Of a stretch of 64,000 bases of DNA, positions 25,272 to 38,500 are shown one piece after another. Origin of the DNA: Rusavskia elegans (lineage: Eukaryota; Ascomycota; Lecanoromycetes; Teloschistales; Teloschistaceae); NCBI GenBank assembly GCA_011316305.1, contig SAUG01000041.1:1-64000 (forward strand). The letters are read 5' to 3'. The notes under the pieces were generated by a model that was given only the letters and a program-made list of their open reading frames with translations, had not been told where the DNA came from and made no database searches. Each line of letters starts with the position of its first letter. Positions within the stretch are counted from its first letter, which is position 1. A program made the translations under genes and the position numbers.

Positions 25272-28200
25272 CTAGATCTTTTTTTTAGATTTTTTATTTT
25301 AAAAAACCTTCTATCCTTCTTTTTTATAGATAAAAAAAAAAGATTATTAATTAAAGATTATTATAAAAAAGTTCTATTACTAGATATCGGTATATTAGCT
25401 ATACGTTTTTATTAGAATTATTTCTAATTAAAGAAATTTTATTATATTAATAAAGGTTCCGAAAAGTATATTAGTTATATAAAATAAATTTATTTTTATA
25501 ACTTTTTTTCTATTAAATATTATATATTAGCGTCGTTTAAAAAATAAATATAAAAAATTAAAAAGAGAATTATATAAAGTATATATAAAATAATAACGTT
25601 TACTTTATTAATTAGATTATATTTAAGAAAAATAGCGTATTATAGTTAATAGAAAGCTATAAAATATTAAAAAATTAGAATAAAAAAAAGGTTTTATAGA
25701 TCCTTTTCTATTTATTAATCTAGATTTTTTTATTAACGTAGCTTCCGAATAGATTATACTATCTATTAATTTTAACTAGTTAATTACTTTTTTAGTTCCT
25801 TTTAATAGAACTATTATAAAGCCTTTTAGTAGTTTATTAAATATTTTTTAGGTCTCTAAATATTTTCCGAAATAGAGTAATCTTTCTATTTAATTAAATA
25901 GTTCTATCCTTTTTATAATAGGATCTTTTTAACTATAAAAATATCTTTTTTCTATATTTTAGAATTAAATATCTATTATAATAGTATTTCGAAATCGGCT
26001 AGTTCTAAAAGAAATATATAAAATACCGGATATATTTTAATATTTTTAGATAAATTAAATTTAAAATTCTAAAGTCCTTTAATTTCTTTAATTAAAAATA
26101 GTCCGACTTTAATATAATTAAATTTTTTATTTAAAGTCTTTATTTTTAGGTTTTTTATAAAAAGGTATATTTTATTTTCTTTCTTTAACTAAAGTACTAT
26201 TTTTTATTTTTTATTTTAATAAATATCTAAATACTTCTATATTTTTAGAATATTTCTATAGATTTTTTTCTAAATTTTAATTTTTTAAATTATTAACTCC
26301 GCTTATTTATATAGTAGCGGTTATCTAAATAAATTCGAATTTTTTCTATTATCGGCGAAGAATAGTAATTTTTTTATCGTATTTAATTTTTTTATATTAA
26401 ACGCTAGGTATATTATTAGTAGTAGCGAAATCTAATTATTTTAAATACTATCAATATAATATTTTAGATACTATTTTAAAATCTGATTAGTATATTTCGT
26501 CTATCTATCTATTATAGACTGGCTGTCGGGTTAAAAAATTCTATAGTTCGATCCGAATCGAATTTCGAATCGAATTATATAACCCGATCCGATCCGACTA
26601 ACTCGTTAAATCTATATAAATTATATAACTCTTGTATAAAAATTATACGAATTATTTAAAAACTTCTAATTAATTAACTACGCTAGCTAGAAAGATTCTA
26701 ATTAGATTAAATATATTAGTTTAATATATTATCTATAATAAAAATTTAAAAATATTATATATATAGATTTATTATATATATAAAAGGTTTAGCGGATACC
26801 CGAATTCGATCCGCCAAAATCGGATCGGATTTCCGACGGTTCGACGGAAATCCGACCCGAAATGGCTAGTCTAATCTATTATCGGATAGAAAACTATTTA
26901 TATTTTTAACTTTATACTAAATATAGAAATAAAGATTTTCTAATAATTTAAAGTAAAGAATTTATTTCTATTATTTATTAATATTTTTAGTAATCTATAG
27001 TATCGGAATAATCGATCTAGAATAATAAATTTAAATTATTTTACTATAAAGTCTTTTTATAATAGGATTATATAAATATATTTCGTAAATCTCTCTATTA
27101 TATTAAATATCGAATCGTATTCTATATTTATTATTAGATTTTTCGATTTTAGAAATTTAATAATAAAGTCTAATATAATTTCTTTCTATAGTAAATCCGA
27201 TAGTTTCTAATATTAAATTTTTTTTTAACGAGTATATATAGTATATTTATTTTACTAATAATTAAAATTTTTTTTTTTATATATTTCGATATATTATTTT
27301 ATATTAGAAAACTGGTAATATTATTATAAAAGTTATATTATTTTTATTACGCCTAGATATTTTTATAGTATTCTATTATAATATTTCTTAATATATTTAT
27401 CGATTTTATCGATTTTATCGTCTAATATTTATAGTTTTCTTTTTTAATAAAAAATTATTTCTAGTTGTTTCTAAATATATATAGCGTTATATTTATTTTA
27501 TACTAACTTATTAATAATAATCTATTTTTATTAATTTTAAAAATACTATTATTTAAAACTACTTTTTTTTTTATATAATTATTTCTTCGATTTAAAATAT
27601 CTATTTTTCTATTTTTTTTATCTAGAATATAGTATATTTTAAATTTATATTAACCGAAGAATTTAGATTATCGTATTTATTTTCTATTAAATTATTTTAT
27701 TATTATAAAATATAGAAGATTTTTATAATCTTTCGGTATATACTTTCTATTATTCTAATATAGCTATTATAACTAGTAGTTTTTAATTATAGATATTATA
27801 ATTCTATTTTATTAGTAATAAATTTTTTAATATATATATTACCGGGTACTATATACTATTATATTATTATAGAAGATATATATTTATAACGAGATCTAAT
27901 AAATCTATTTTTATTTTTAATAGTTTTTTTAAATCGAATATTTTAAATACTAGATCTTTTATATATTCTTTTTTAAAATCTTCGAATATTTATTTTTTTT
28001 CTTTTTTTCTAATACTATTCGACGGTATCTTTTATTTAAACTATTAAAACGAGATTTTTTTAGAATAGTTTTTTATAAACTTTTAATTATAGTTTATAAA
28101 TCCGAAGAAATTTTAGATTTTTTTAATATTTATTAGTATTTTCTATTCTATAAAAGCTTTTAATTTACTAGTATTAATATATAGTCTATTATATTCTATA

Positions 28201-31200
28201 ATAAATCCTAGAAAGTTTATTTCTTTTTTATAGAATTTATATTTTTTTAATTTAAAATATAAAATCTTTTCTTTCTAGATATTTAAAAACTTTACTAATA
28301 AATTATTTATATCTTTTAAATATTTTAAAAAAAACTAAAATATTTTTAAAGTAGATAATAATAAATATATCGAAATATTTTCTAAATATATTATTAATTA
28401 TATTTTAATAAGTTACCGGAATATTTATAAATTTATATAATATAATTATATATTTATTATAACTATATTATATTTAGAAAACTATTTTCTATTTTTTTTT
28501 AGCTTTTATTTATATAAAATTATATATTTTTTAAAAGTCGAATTTTATAAAATATTTTATTTTAGAAAATCTATTTTAAAATTTATTAATATTTAATAAT
28601 AGATATCTATTTATAATTATAATATTATTTAACTTCCGATAATTAATATATAAACGGAATATTCTATCCTTTTTAAATATAAAAAGGATCGGATATTCTA
28701 CTAGTAATTAAAATTTTCTAATAAATTTCTTTTTTATATTTTTATCTAGATATTTACGGAATATTTCGAACTCTATTATAAATAATAGATAGATAGGTCT
28801 AAATATAGATTATTTATCTAGTTTAAATCTGATTTTATAATTTTATAGTTAATATTTAAATAGTATTTTTATAGTTACTTTTTTCCGAAATAAATATATC
28901 TAATTTTTATATTTATCTAGAATCTTTTCTAATAGATTTTTTTTTTAATTTCTTATTAGATAATATAGAGTTTTTAAAAGATTTATAATTTTTTTTTCTA
29001 TTTCTATTTTATTAATCTAGCTAATTTCTGCCGGTATCTAATAAATCGGACCTAAATAGTTTTTAATTATTATTTTTCGAAGCTATAAATTTATACTTTA
29101 TATTCTATTTTTTATCTATCCGAAATCTCTATTTTAACGTAGGCTAGATACTTTCTATATAGAAGTATTATTTAAAGCTAAATTTTTTTTTTTACTAATC
29201 TATTACTAGATTATAATCCTTTAACTAAAGAATTTTAAATATAATTTTTTAACTAGCTATCCGAATAATATCGAACTAAAGTTTCTTTTAATATTAATTA
29301 ATAATTATTTAAAATAGTATTATTATTTTTTATTATCTTTCTATTTCTATTCGGTATTTTATTTCTATCTATAACTATTAAATTATATAGATCTTTCTTT
29401 TTAGTTCGAAAGAATATTTTTCTTTTAGTTAAATCTTCTAATATGAAATTTCCGGTTATATTTAAATTAATAAATATTTTAACCTTCTATAATCTATTAT
29501 TAATTTCGATAATAATATTAATTTCGAGTATATATATATATAGCTAGCTAAATTTAGTTATTTTTTTCGAACTATAAAGTTATATATTTATAATATATTT
29601 ATTACTATAAAATTTTATCTTTTTCCGAATTATTATTTATATTTTTATATTTCTAGTTTTAATAATCTATTTATAAAATATATCTATAGAGTTTCTAATT
29701 AAAGATTCTAATTTCTTTCTACTAATTTCTCTAGTATTTATATCTACTATATATAATATATCCGGAATAATTATAAATATTATAATTTCCGATTTTAATA
29801 GATATAATAGAAATATATCGGCGTAGTTCTAATAGATACTATCTAGCTTCTTTCTTTTCTAATTCGTAGATCTCGTAGTTATTATTATAGTAAATAGTTT
29901 AACTAAATAGTATATATTAATTTTTTATTATTACGTTTTATTATTATAGTATCGGTTTAGAAATAATTTTATTTTTAATAACGTTACTTTCTAGTTCTTT
30001 TTATAATATATCGACGATATTATTTACTTTTTAATCCTATTTATTATTTTATAGGTATTCGTCGCTAATATATATTTTATAAATATTTTTAAATTTTTTA
30101 TAGATTATTATAAATTCCTTTTTTACTATTTTCTTATTATAAAAAGCCTAAAGATACGTTTATCGAATATCTTCTATTATAGTTATCTATCTAGAAGCGG
30201 CTTTCCTTCTAGTTAGTTTCTTTAATATTTATAGTAAAGCGTTATTTATCGTAGCTTCCTATAGTACTTTATCGTTTTCTATAAATATAAATTCTTTATC
30301 CAAACTGGTTTTCTAGAGTTTAAAACTACTATTATCGTCTTCTAAAATTATTTTATACCAGTTTTTAGAATTATTCTTTAGCGTAGTATTAAACTATCGT
30401 CGTTATACTTTATTTAATTAATACTTTCCCGCGAAATAGTCTAGTTTACTATAGTTATAGTATATCTTAGAATTTTTATTTCTTTTACTACTTCTAGAGT
30501 TTTTCTCTTTATATCGCTATTATATAAAGTCTAGTTCTATTAGTATCGGTCTAAAATAGCTACCTTCGGACTATTTTTTATTTAAATACTATCTTTTATA
30601 GAATTATTTCGAATAATATCCCGTATTACCTCGTAGTCTACTATTATAACGTTTTTCTATATCTCGTTTATATAGTTTATTATCGAGGTTAATAGATATT
30701 TTAATTAGATTATCTAGTATATTATATACTCGACTATCGCGTATAAATTCGTCTTTTATTTATTTTTTAAATTTTTATCTAAATATTATATATAGAGCGT
30801 CGTTATTCTATTCTATTAGTAGTACCTATTCTTTAAACCGTATAACGTAGTTAAATACTATATTTTTTTACTAAAAATATTAAATAAAATATTTAATAGT
30901 TTAAATTTTATTTAAAATTCTAAAAATTTTATAAATAGTTTTTTTAAATTTTATAAATTATATAAAGATACGTTTATTATCTTTATTAATATCTATATAC
31001 TAATAAAAGAAAGGTTTTATCTAATATTAGACTCGTCCTTAAAAGTAGAATATAGCGAAGAATATTTTCTTTTTTTTAGATATAGAATAGAATATAAAGT
31101 ATATATCTAATTATATAAGCTAATCTTTTAATTAATTATAATTTCTATAATATTTATCGGATTTATTAATTTAAATACTATAAAAATATAAATTAGTAGA

Positions 31201-31341
31201 AAGATTACTTTTATTTTTACTATTATCTTTTATTTAGATTTCCTTTTCTTTAAATTCGGACTATTTAGTTATATAGCTAGAATTACTTAAAGTAGAGATT
31301 TAATATTAAATCTGCGATAGATATTTTAAAGATATTTAAAG

Positions 31342-31831
31342 TATTATAAAGCTATCTAGAAATCTAGTATATTTAAAATTTAATTAAATTTATTAGTATA
31401 TCTATAAACGGAGGTATAACGGGTAATTATTTAATTTATTTTAAAAGTAAATTAGTTTAATTACTAGAGTAGTATATTACGATAACTAATAAATTAAATA
31501 TAAGCTATAAAAACGTCGAGTTCGAAATCTATATAAATAAATAAAATCCTCTACTATTTAGATAATTTATAAATAAAAATAACTAAACTAGCTCTATTTT
31601 AGAGTACTTATTTACTAAAACTACTAGAATTAGAATATTTATAATATTTACTTACTAATACTAACAAAATTAAAGTATTTATAGTATTTATTTACTAAAA
31701 CTGCTAAAATACTCTTTAGTACTAATATCTAGGCCGTCTATATATCTTTACCTATTAAAGCGTAATAGAAAATCTAGCGCTGTACTAAATACTTCCGTGT
31801 TTTCTGAAATACGCCGCCCGTATTTATAACA
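31342..31831 (-). repeat. 5' LTR, Gypsy A copy 2
   Basis: Reverse-complement LTR. Its right end TATTTATAACA still shows the original TGTTATAAATA terminus when read on the minus strand. Confidence 0.9.
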
Positions 31832-31836
31832 ATTTG

Positions 31837-33942
31837 CTGATACTTCGAAGTATTTAAAGATTCCTTTATAGCCGCTGACGTAATAGACGGTTCTAGAGTT
31901 AAAATAATAGTAGTAGCTTTCGCGCTAGCGTAAATCGGCGAGGTATTTTTTAATATTTTTTTTTCGAGTTCGACTTCCGGGTACCGAGCGGTATTAATAA
32001 CTATAAACTCGATTTTTTCGATATCTAAAACGAACCTAATATTAGCGGAAATATTTTAAAATTTATTATTTAAAGGTTTATCTTCTTTCTATCTTTTATT
32101 AGCTTTATTTATTTTAATAAATATAGTTTTTCGTTTTTTAATATATATAGGCGGTTCAATATTATCTATTTTCTAATATTTTTTTATAAAATATCCGAAG
32201 ATTTTATAGAAATTATATTAAGCTTTAGTTCGAACTTTAGTAAATACTTTACGTATTTCTTCTAGCGCCGCCGATTTAGAATCTATATTAGCGATATTAG
32301 TATAGATAGAAGACGTTAACTAATAATTAGATAAAGTATAGCCGGGAAAATAGGACGTAATTACTTTATAGATAGAGATATAGAAGCTACGGACTTTAGC
32401 TTTAAATTCGACTTCGGTAGCTTTATTAATTAGAGTCTATTAGTCTATTTTATTACTAATAGTAATAAAATCTCGATCAGAAATAAAAAAATATTCGGTA
32501 AAATTATTAATAAAGTAAAAGTTTATTTTCTATTTCCGAAGTATATAGTCCGGATAGATAGGTACTAGTTCGATATTATATCGATAGAGTTTAGCGGTAA
32601 AGTCGTAAATATCTTTCGAAGTTTTAAAAGTAGTACCTCGAAGAAATATATAAATTTCGGCGATATAGAAATTACTTTTTCGAGTAAAACGGCGCTTAAG
32701 CTTTTCTATTATTTTAAAAGCTATAGATAGATTATCGAGGGATTAACGAGCCTTATACTCGACGTTACTAAAAATAAAGGCCCTAATAGTACTTTAGATT
32801 TTAGTCTATTATCTGGTTTAGAGGTTCGTAGCTACTATACGGGTACTAATCGCCTAAAGAGGGTTTTTATTAATAATTAAAAGTTAATAGCCTATAATCT
32901 AGATAGCTATTTCAATATCGGTAAACTAGGCCTAGAAATTATAGCTGCCTTTAAGCTTATAGATTTCTTTAAAGAGGCTAAAGGCCGTAGATACGAGGGA
33001 AGAGATCGGTACTTCGAAATCTATTACTAAATTATAGCGATAACGGTAATAACGAGATTTATTCTAATACGACGCGTACTAGATAGAGAAATTTTAGTAA
33101 TATAAAAAAGTAGTAGATAAATCTAATAGAGAAGATTTTTAGAACTCTATCGGCGTAGATATACTCTTTTCTATAATTACTGCCTTCCCGTTTCTAGACT
33201 TTATATTAGCTATACTAGCTATGCCAGGTTCCGATATAAATATCTATCTAGCCGAGCTCCTAGCTTTAAATCTTCTAGTCTCCCTGTTTCGGATAATATT
33301 AGAATCTAAATTACTAGAAAACTCGTTTAACGTCTGTTTATTCGTTACTACTAGTTTATTAGAAGGCGGGAAAATAGTAGAAAAAACTGGTTTAATCCGG
33401 TTTATCCGTTCGATATCTAGAAGAAAATCTAATAGTTTAATAATATAAAAAAATTTAGATTTTAAAATAATATCTATAGCTTTATTACCTTTACCTATAA
33501 TATAGGTAAACTTTAGAAATAGCTTGATTAAAGCTGTTTATAAAAGATTTTAAATAGTATTAATTGCGGATAAAATTGTAATATTTATAGTAGATATCTA
33601 GCTAAAATTTAAAGGTAATAGATTAATAAAATATCTAGAAGTTTACTCTATAATAATTAATAATACGATATTAAAATAAGGTTTTTTCTAATATCGTTAG
33701 CGAGGTATCGATATATTTTTTTTTAATAGATAATAAATCGTAAATTCTATATAATTCTTTATCCGATCTAACTATAGTACGCCTAGAACTCGATAGGTCT
33801 AAGTAATTAAGACTTTAACTATAGATAGATCCAAGTAGTAGAGGCTTTAACTATAGTACGCTTGGAATTTAATAAATCTAAGCGGCGAAAGCGAATTAGA
33901 ATATAGAGGTTAATAATTTGGTAAGCTACTGGGCTTATAACC
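31837..33942 (-). other. Copia 5' internal remnant
   Basis: The part of the nested Copia interior next to its 5' LTR. Heavily mutated. A 75-codon open frame at 33221-33448 lies on the strand opposite to the element and is treated as chance. Confidence 0.7.
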
Positions 33943-34081
33943 TATTAAAAGGAATCTATTATCTATTAAACTATCTAGGGGGTAGAGCGCCTATTTATAT
34001 ACAGGAGTATACTGGTAGCTGGCACCTGGACCTACCTGGAAGGAGGTTGGGGCATGACGAGTTCGCTATTGGCTCATAACA
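33943..34081 (-). repeat. 5' LTR of nested Copia (right copy)
   Basis: Partner of 16950-17088. Here the inner (left) end is mutated (TATTAAAAGGAATC) and the outer right end is intact (GAGGTTGGGGCATGACGAG), ending TAACA. The two copies together show the unmutated LTR. Confidence 0.9.
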
Positions 34082-34385
34082 CCTGCGCCCACTGTTGGAC
34101 CTTTTGTTCACGAGACCAGAAGCATAATTGTGGAGGGCAGATGTTTTCGTTCTTCCCTATCGACCTCAAGCCACCGCATCACTATTAACACATCCTCCCT
34201 ATTGAAATCCAGAAGTCCCCGTTTCCCTGGTATCCAAAGGCCACCTCTCCGTCTCGTAGTTGAATAGAAATTACATTAAAATACACTCTTCAACCCATTC
34301 TAATTCTTCTCCCAATTATCAGCCCCCTCCTCAATCTTCTCCAAACTCACATCCAGCACCATCCCACCTTCATTTTCCCACGCAC

Positions 34386-35515
34386 TCACACCATTCCCAG
34401 CGCGCGCTCATGCTCGCACCTCGTTCCAGGACACCGCGCCGGATCAGGTTTGTAACCCTTGAACTCACTCACCCTATTCGGTCGAGGGGGCTTGGGAGTA
34501 TATTGCGGACGATTGGGGTGGTGTGCCGCATGATTAGTTTCAAATGCTTCTACAACAGTCCGACATGATTAGCTTCTCGACTGCCCCCTTCAATTCCAAG
34601 TCTAGGGGCTGTGAAGTGTTGCTTACGGAGATTCCTATCGCGTTTGGCTATCAGTGATTGGATAGCACGACGAAGCTTGCAGACTGGGGCGCCGCCGCAG
34701 TCGAAGTGGTGTTCTTTTGGTTTGGGTTGGGGATTGGGGTGAGGAGCTTGGGGTTTGGGGTGTTTGGGTTTGGGCTTGCTGGGTTGGACTTCGCGGTGGT
34801 GTTGTTTGTCTTGAGGGCTCGGAAGATCTGTAGGGAGGAATGGGTAAGCTCTGGAGTTATGCTAGTAGTCAGGTTCAATGAAGATACTCACCAGGTATAG
34901 CATCACGCTTGCCGCCCTCAGTCATCGGATGTCCGTCCAATTTCGTATCATGGTAGCAGTCCTTTGTCTTGATATTGTTCTTGATACAGTAGTCAAGCTC
35001 GTCAGCTGTGAAACGTGACCTATCTTTCTCGTAATCCCTAAATCCAAGTCGACGTAAGGGCTCTAAAGCGCTCATAGATTAGCTCTGCGACCTTCCTCGA
35101 TACGAGTAACTCGAATTACTGACCTGGAAGGCTATCGCGCTTGCTATGCTCGATCAGATCTCTATCCGGATGGTGTTCGAGATGGGCCGCCACTTCATGC
35201 TTGCAATCCTTCAACTTAACTCCATTCTCCACACAGTAGGTCAATTCGTCCTTTGATATGGTTGTGGGGATGGGTTCTGTAAAAACAATCAATCAGTCCT
35301 GAGGTTTTGAATCATGAAAGCAAGATGAGAAAACTGACCGTGTAGAGCGTCTCGCTTGAGTCCCAAGGAATTGAACGCACGACGGAGCATGCACATGGCC
35401 GTACCGCACTTCTGGGGTTTTGTTTGGGAGTGGGATGGAAGTGTTTCTGATCTTGCGTCGAGAGTGTTCGGTGGCTCCTTGTCTCCGAAACCGTCGGCGA
35501 AGGGCGATGGGTCGT
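34386..35515 (-). other. Polyprotein exons 23-27: paired 2-Cys modules (types C and D)
   Basis: Exons 24 and 25 share E-L-x-Y-C-x-x-N-x-(V/I)-K-x-K-D-C-x-H (type C). Exons 23 and 26 share (K/D)-C-G-x-A-x-(M/V)-C-x-L-R-R-A (type D), and the last exon has a looser C-P-G-T-R-C-E-H-E-R-A-L. Tails are L-K-R-D-A-L-H-G, S-K-R-D-S-L-P-G, G-K-R-D-A-I-P-G and A-K-R-D-R-N-L. The exon order D-C-C-D suggests a local duplication history. Exon 26 also has a Pro/Lys-rich spacer. Confidence 0.78.
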
Positions 35516-38500
35516 CTTTGAAGTCGTCAATTCAGAGTTTGGACAAAGCTTTTGGCTGCCGTGGTAGTACTCACCTGGAATCACATCGTGTTCAACAGTT
35601 CCAGTATCTTCGAACAGATTGCCAGCTGCAGTCTCTTCAAGACGCTTTCCGTGCTGCTTTCCAATCTTATTGGCCAATTTCTTAATCGCTTCGGACTTGA
35701 TGCCCGGGAGTGTATTTGCATCGTTGCTAGTTGGTTGGGGTACTGGATCTGTACGCTCCTCAAGGCGATTTCTCTTCTGCTTTGCTACCTTACCTGCCCA
35801 CTTCTTGATCGCTTCCGACTTGATACCCGGAAGTAGAGTTGCATCATTTCCGGCTGGCTTGGGCACTGGATCTGTACGTTCCTGGAAGCGGATCGTAGAA
35901 GCTGAGGAGCGCCGTAAATCAGCTACATGCCTGGTGCTTGCTGTAACGAACGATTAAAAGCTTACTATCTCTGATTTTGTCTTTGATATCGCGGTTTCCA
36001 AGGGACAAGGTATCGGATGAGTTGTCATCTATGGATTTTTAGTACTGAAAACTTGAGAGAACAACAAAGCATCTGATCTCGTTGTTAGGAAAATGCTGCG
36101 ACTCACCCGTTAATATGTTCCGCACTACATTCGTCCCTGGACGAACCATTTCGTCAGTATCACATCATCTGGCAAACACACAATGTTGGTAGGGGCGATC
36201 AGTGATCTCGTGTACTGACCTCTGTCGCAGATAAGTTCCTTCATACGGCAACTATTTCGCGGAGTTGGGATACAACCAGGCTTCAAAAATTTGGATTCTT
36301 TGGTACCCCATCTCAAATTTTTGCAAGGTGACGCTGGACTGTTGTTCGCTGTTATGAGACCTGTCGCCGAATTAGTCCTGGTGTCAATAGCAAGAAGTCT
36401 GCTGCTTACCGGGTGGGGCGCGTTCTTTGATGTCTGTCTGCCGTTAGTCTTACATATTTGGGGTAAGTCTGCGACAGCACGTACCAGCTCTAGAAGCCGG
36501 AAAGGTGAAAGTCGGAATCTGGGATGTCGTTGAAGTCCGGAACGTGGTCGGCGAAGGATCGATACCTGATTTCGAAGCCGTGGCGTTGGCAGGCGGCGGT
36601 ATGAGCAGACCAGGGGCATCGAGTTGAATCTGCCCATCGATGACATAGCAGTTCGGGAGGCACGTTGGTGGCGAAGATTTCTGCGCGTTGTCTTCAGTCA
36701 GATCCATAACCCAGGGTAAAATATCCAGGCAACAGGGGACATACATCGAATCTGCAGAAGTCCTTGCACTTCAGGTAGTTCAAGGTGACATCTGACGAAG
36801 GGACCGAACTTGAATTAGCTGACATGCCATACTCCACGGCTGCGGGCAAGTCTCGTTTATCCACTTTTGGGTCTGGTTTTATGCCTGTCGGTAATCAGCA
36901 CCCTGAAAATGACAGCGACTGCTCAAGGGAACTGGGATGACAACGTGAAACCCAACTCACCGACCAAAGCAGCACGTTCTTTCATATGGCCTAAATATTG
37001 ATCAGCCCCAGCCCATTGGAAAGAGAGTAATAATGTTTTCAGGTCCACCTTTAAATTCTTTGCAACGCGTTCGAGGACTTCCTTCCGCCCAGCTTATGTA
37101 CGTTCCACCCGGGCACGAATGCTTGGGATCCATACCCCCTCCAGGCTCAGCAGTGGCTTCTGTAGGGAATAACATCAGCACATTATCCATAGCTGAAAGC
37201 GACAATAATTGCGACTTACCAGCTACAGCAGAACGACCTATCAAGTGGCCTAAGTTGGAGTCAGCATGGCCACAACAGAAGAAGGACCGATTTTTGGGAC
37301 TCACTAGGAACAAAAGCGCGTTCTTCGATGTCACCTACGCAGCATCAATGTCAAATAAATCGAGATCTCAAGGCCAACAAACGTACGCTTTAGGATGCAA
37401 ACCGTCTTCATTTTTGGTCTCATGCAATCGTCGTGCGGGCCTATGTTGCAATTCTCGTTGACATATTTGTCAATGCAGTCTTTTCCCGGTCTGGGCTGAC
37501 ATCCTATTATTGTCTTCGGGACTTCCATCGTACCATGTGGGCAGCCTTTCGGGCCATAATTTTCGGAAGTGCCTGCTGATGTATTAGTATTCGAGGTACA
37601 AGCGGACAATGATATCGAGGCTTTAGAGCTTACCAGATAATGCGGCGCGTCTTACAACATTGATGGCTTTTGGTCCGGCGTCAAGTTCTGCACAAGCGTC
37701 AGCGTCACATATTTTCCTAAAGCAGCATACCTCATGCAATCTTTTAACAATTGCGGAGATGAATCTCACCAGGGATGATATTGCGCTTCTGTGGGCATTG
37801 TTCCAGGCTGTAACATTGCCAGAAGAGCTCTGTGGTGGTGGTGATGCCGCCTGGGAAAGCCAAAGCCATACATTTGATCGACGAGGGAGATGACCAGTCA
37901 ACGCGAACGAAGCAACATTTGTCAGGTGCTGGTTCACGAAGAATGGCCTTGGGGAGCTTTCTTGCTTTTTCGAAAACAAGCTTCATGTCTTGGAAAACCA
38001 TGGTTGAACAGCCAGAATCATACTTATTCCCATACCCGAGCGTTGGGTATATGGGTTCTGCAAGGATTCAGCGCTTCAGCGCTGATCTAGACGGATCTAA
38101 GATTCAATAAGCAGTGGGGAAGTACTGACCAGGGATAGCATCTCGCTTCGTACGGCATGGTCCTATGATGTAGCACCCCAGGAAGAGCTCTTTACTGAAT
38201 ACATACTTCAACCTTGCACAAGTATTTGCGGTTAACTGCTTGGTCCAACAACAACCGGGGCTTGCCCAAAAGTTATCTTGCCCGCGTTGAGCAGCTCCTT
38301 TGTATTCAAGATATCGATCGTCGCTCCAAACATCATGCCAGCAAGCCGGACGGGGTGCCCTACTTTTCTCTATTGAAGCTGGGCATTCCTAGACGTCAGC
38401 TTCTCCACTGCTTGCAGGTCCAGTAGTAACGATAGCACTCACCAGCCACTCTACTACGCTTCATTGGGCAGTTCTTGACTTCGTAGCAGTTGTGGAAAGC

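Larger units (their letters stand above)
24782..31831 (-). mobile_element. Gypsy family A copy 2, inverted, RIP-degraded
   Basis: LTRs of 490 bp at 24782-25271 and 31342-31831 are flanked by identical ATTTG target duplications (24777-24781 and 31832-31836). The interior is collinear with copy 1 on the opposite strand. The two copies therefore form a large inverted pair around the 0.5 kb island. No reading frame survives. Confidence 0.92.
16950..34081 (-). mobile_element. Copia LTR retrotransposon carrying two nested Gypsy elements
   Basis: Matching 139-bp LTRs lie at 16950-17088 and 33943-34081, flanked by an identical 5-bp duplication CCTGC (16945-16949 and 34082-34086). This proves one insertion whose edges are intact. 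Copia coding remains lie on the minus strand. The 17230-17310 segment reads R-T-K-Y-I-K-I-R-Y-Y-F and F-I-R-E-K, the RNase H end of pol. The 31837-33942 part should hold gag and the front of pol. Once the Gypsy insertions are removed, only about 3.2 kb of interior remains, so it was already a deletion derivative. Heavy RIP has removed all frames. Confidence 0.88.

Noticed and set aside
33221..33448. 75-codon open frame in the nested Copia
   Set aside because: It lies on the strand opposite to the element, within RIP-mutated DNA, and has no motif. A chance frame.
34260..34568. 102-codon plus-strand Pro/Ser/His-rich frame
   Set aside because: Overlaps the last polyprotein exon on the opposite strand; low complexity and no homology recognised.
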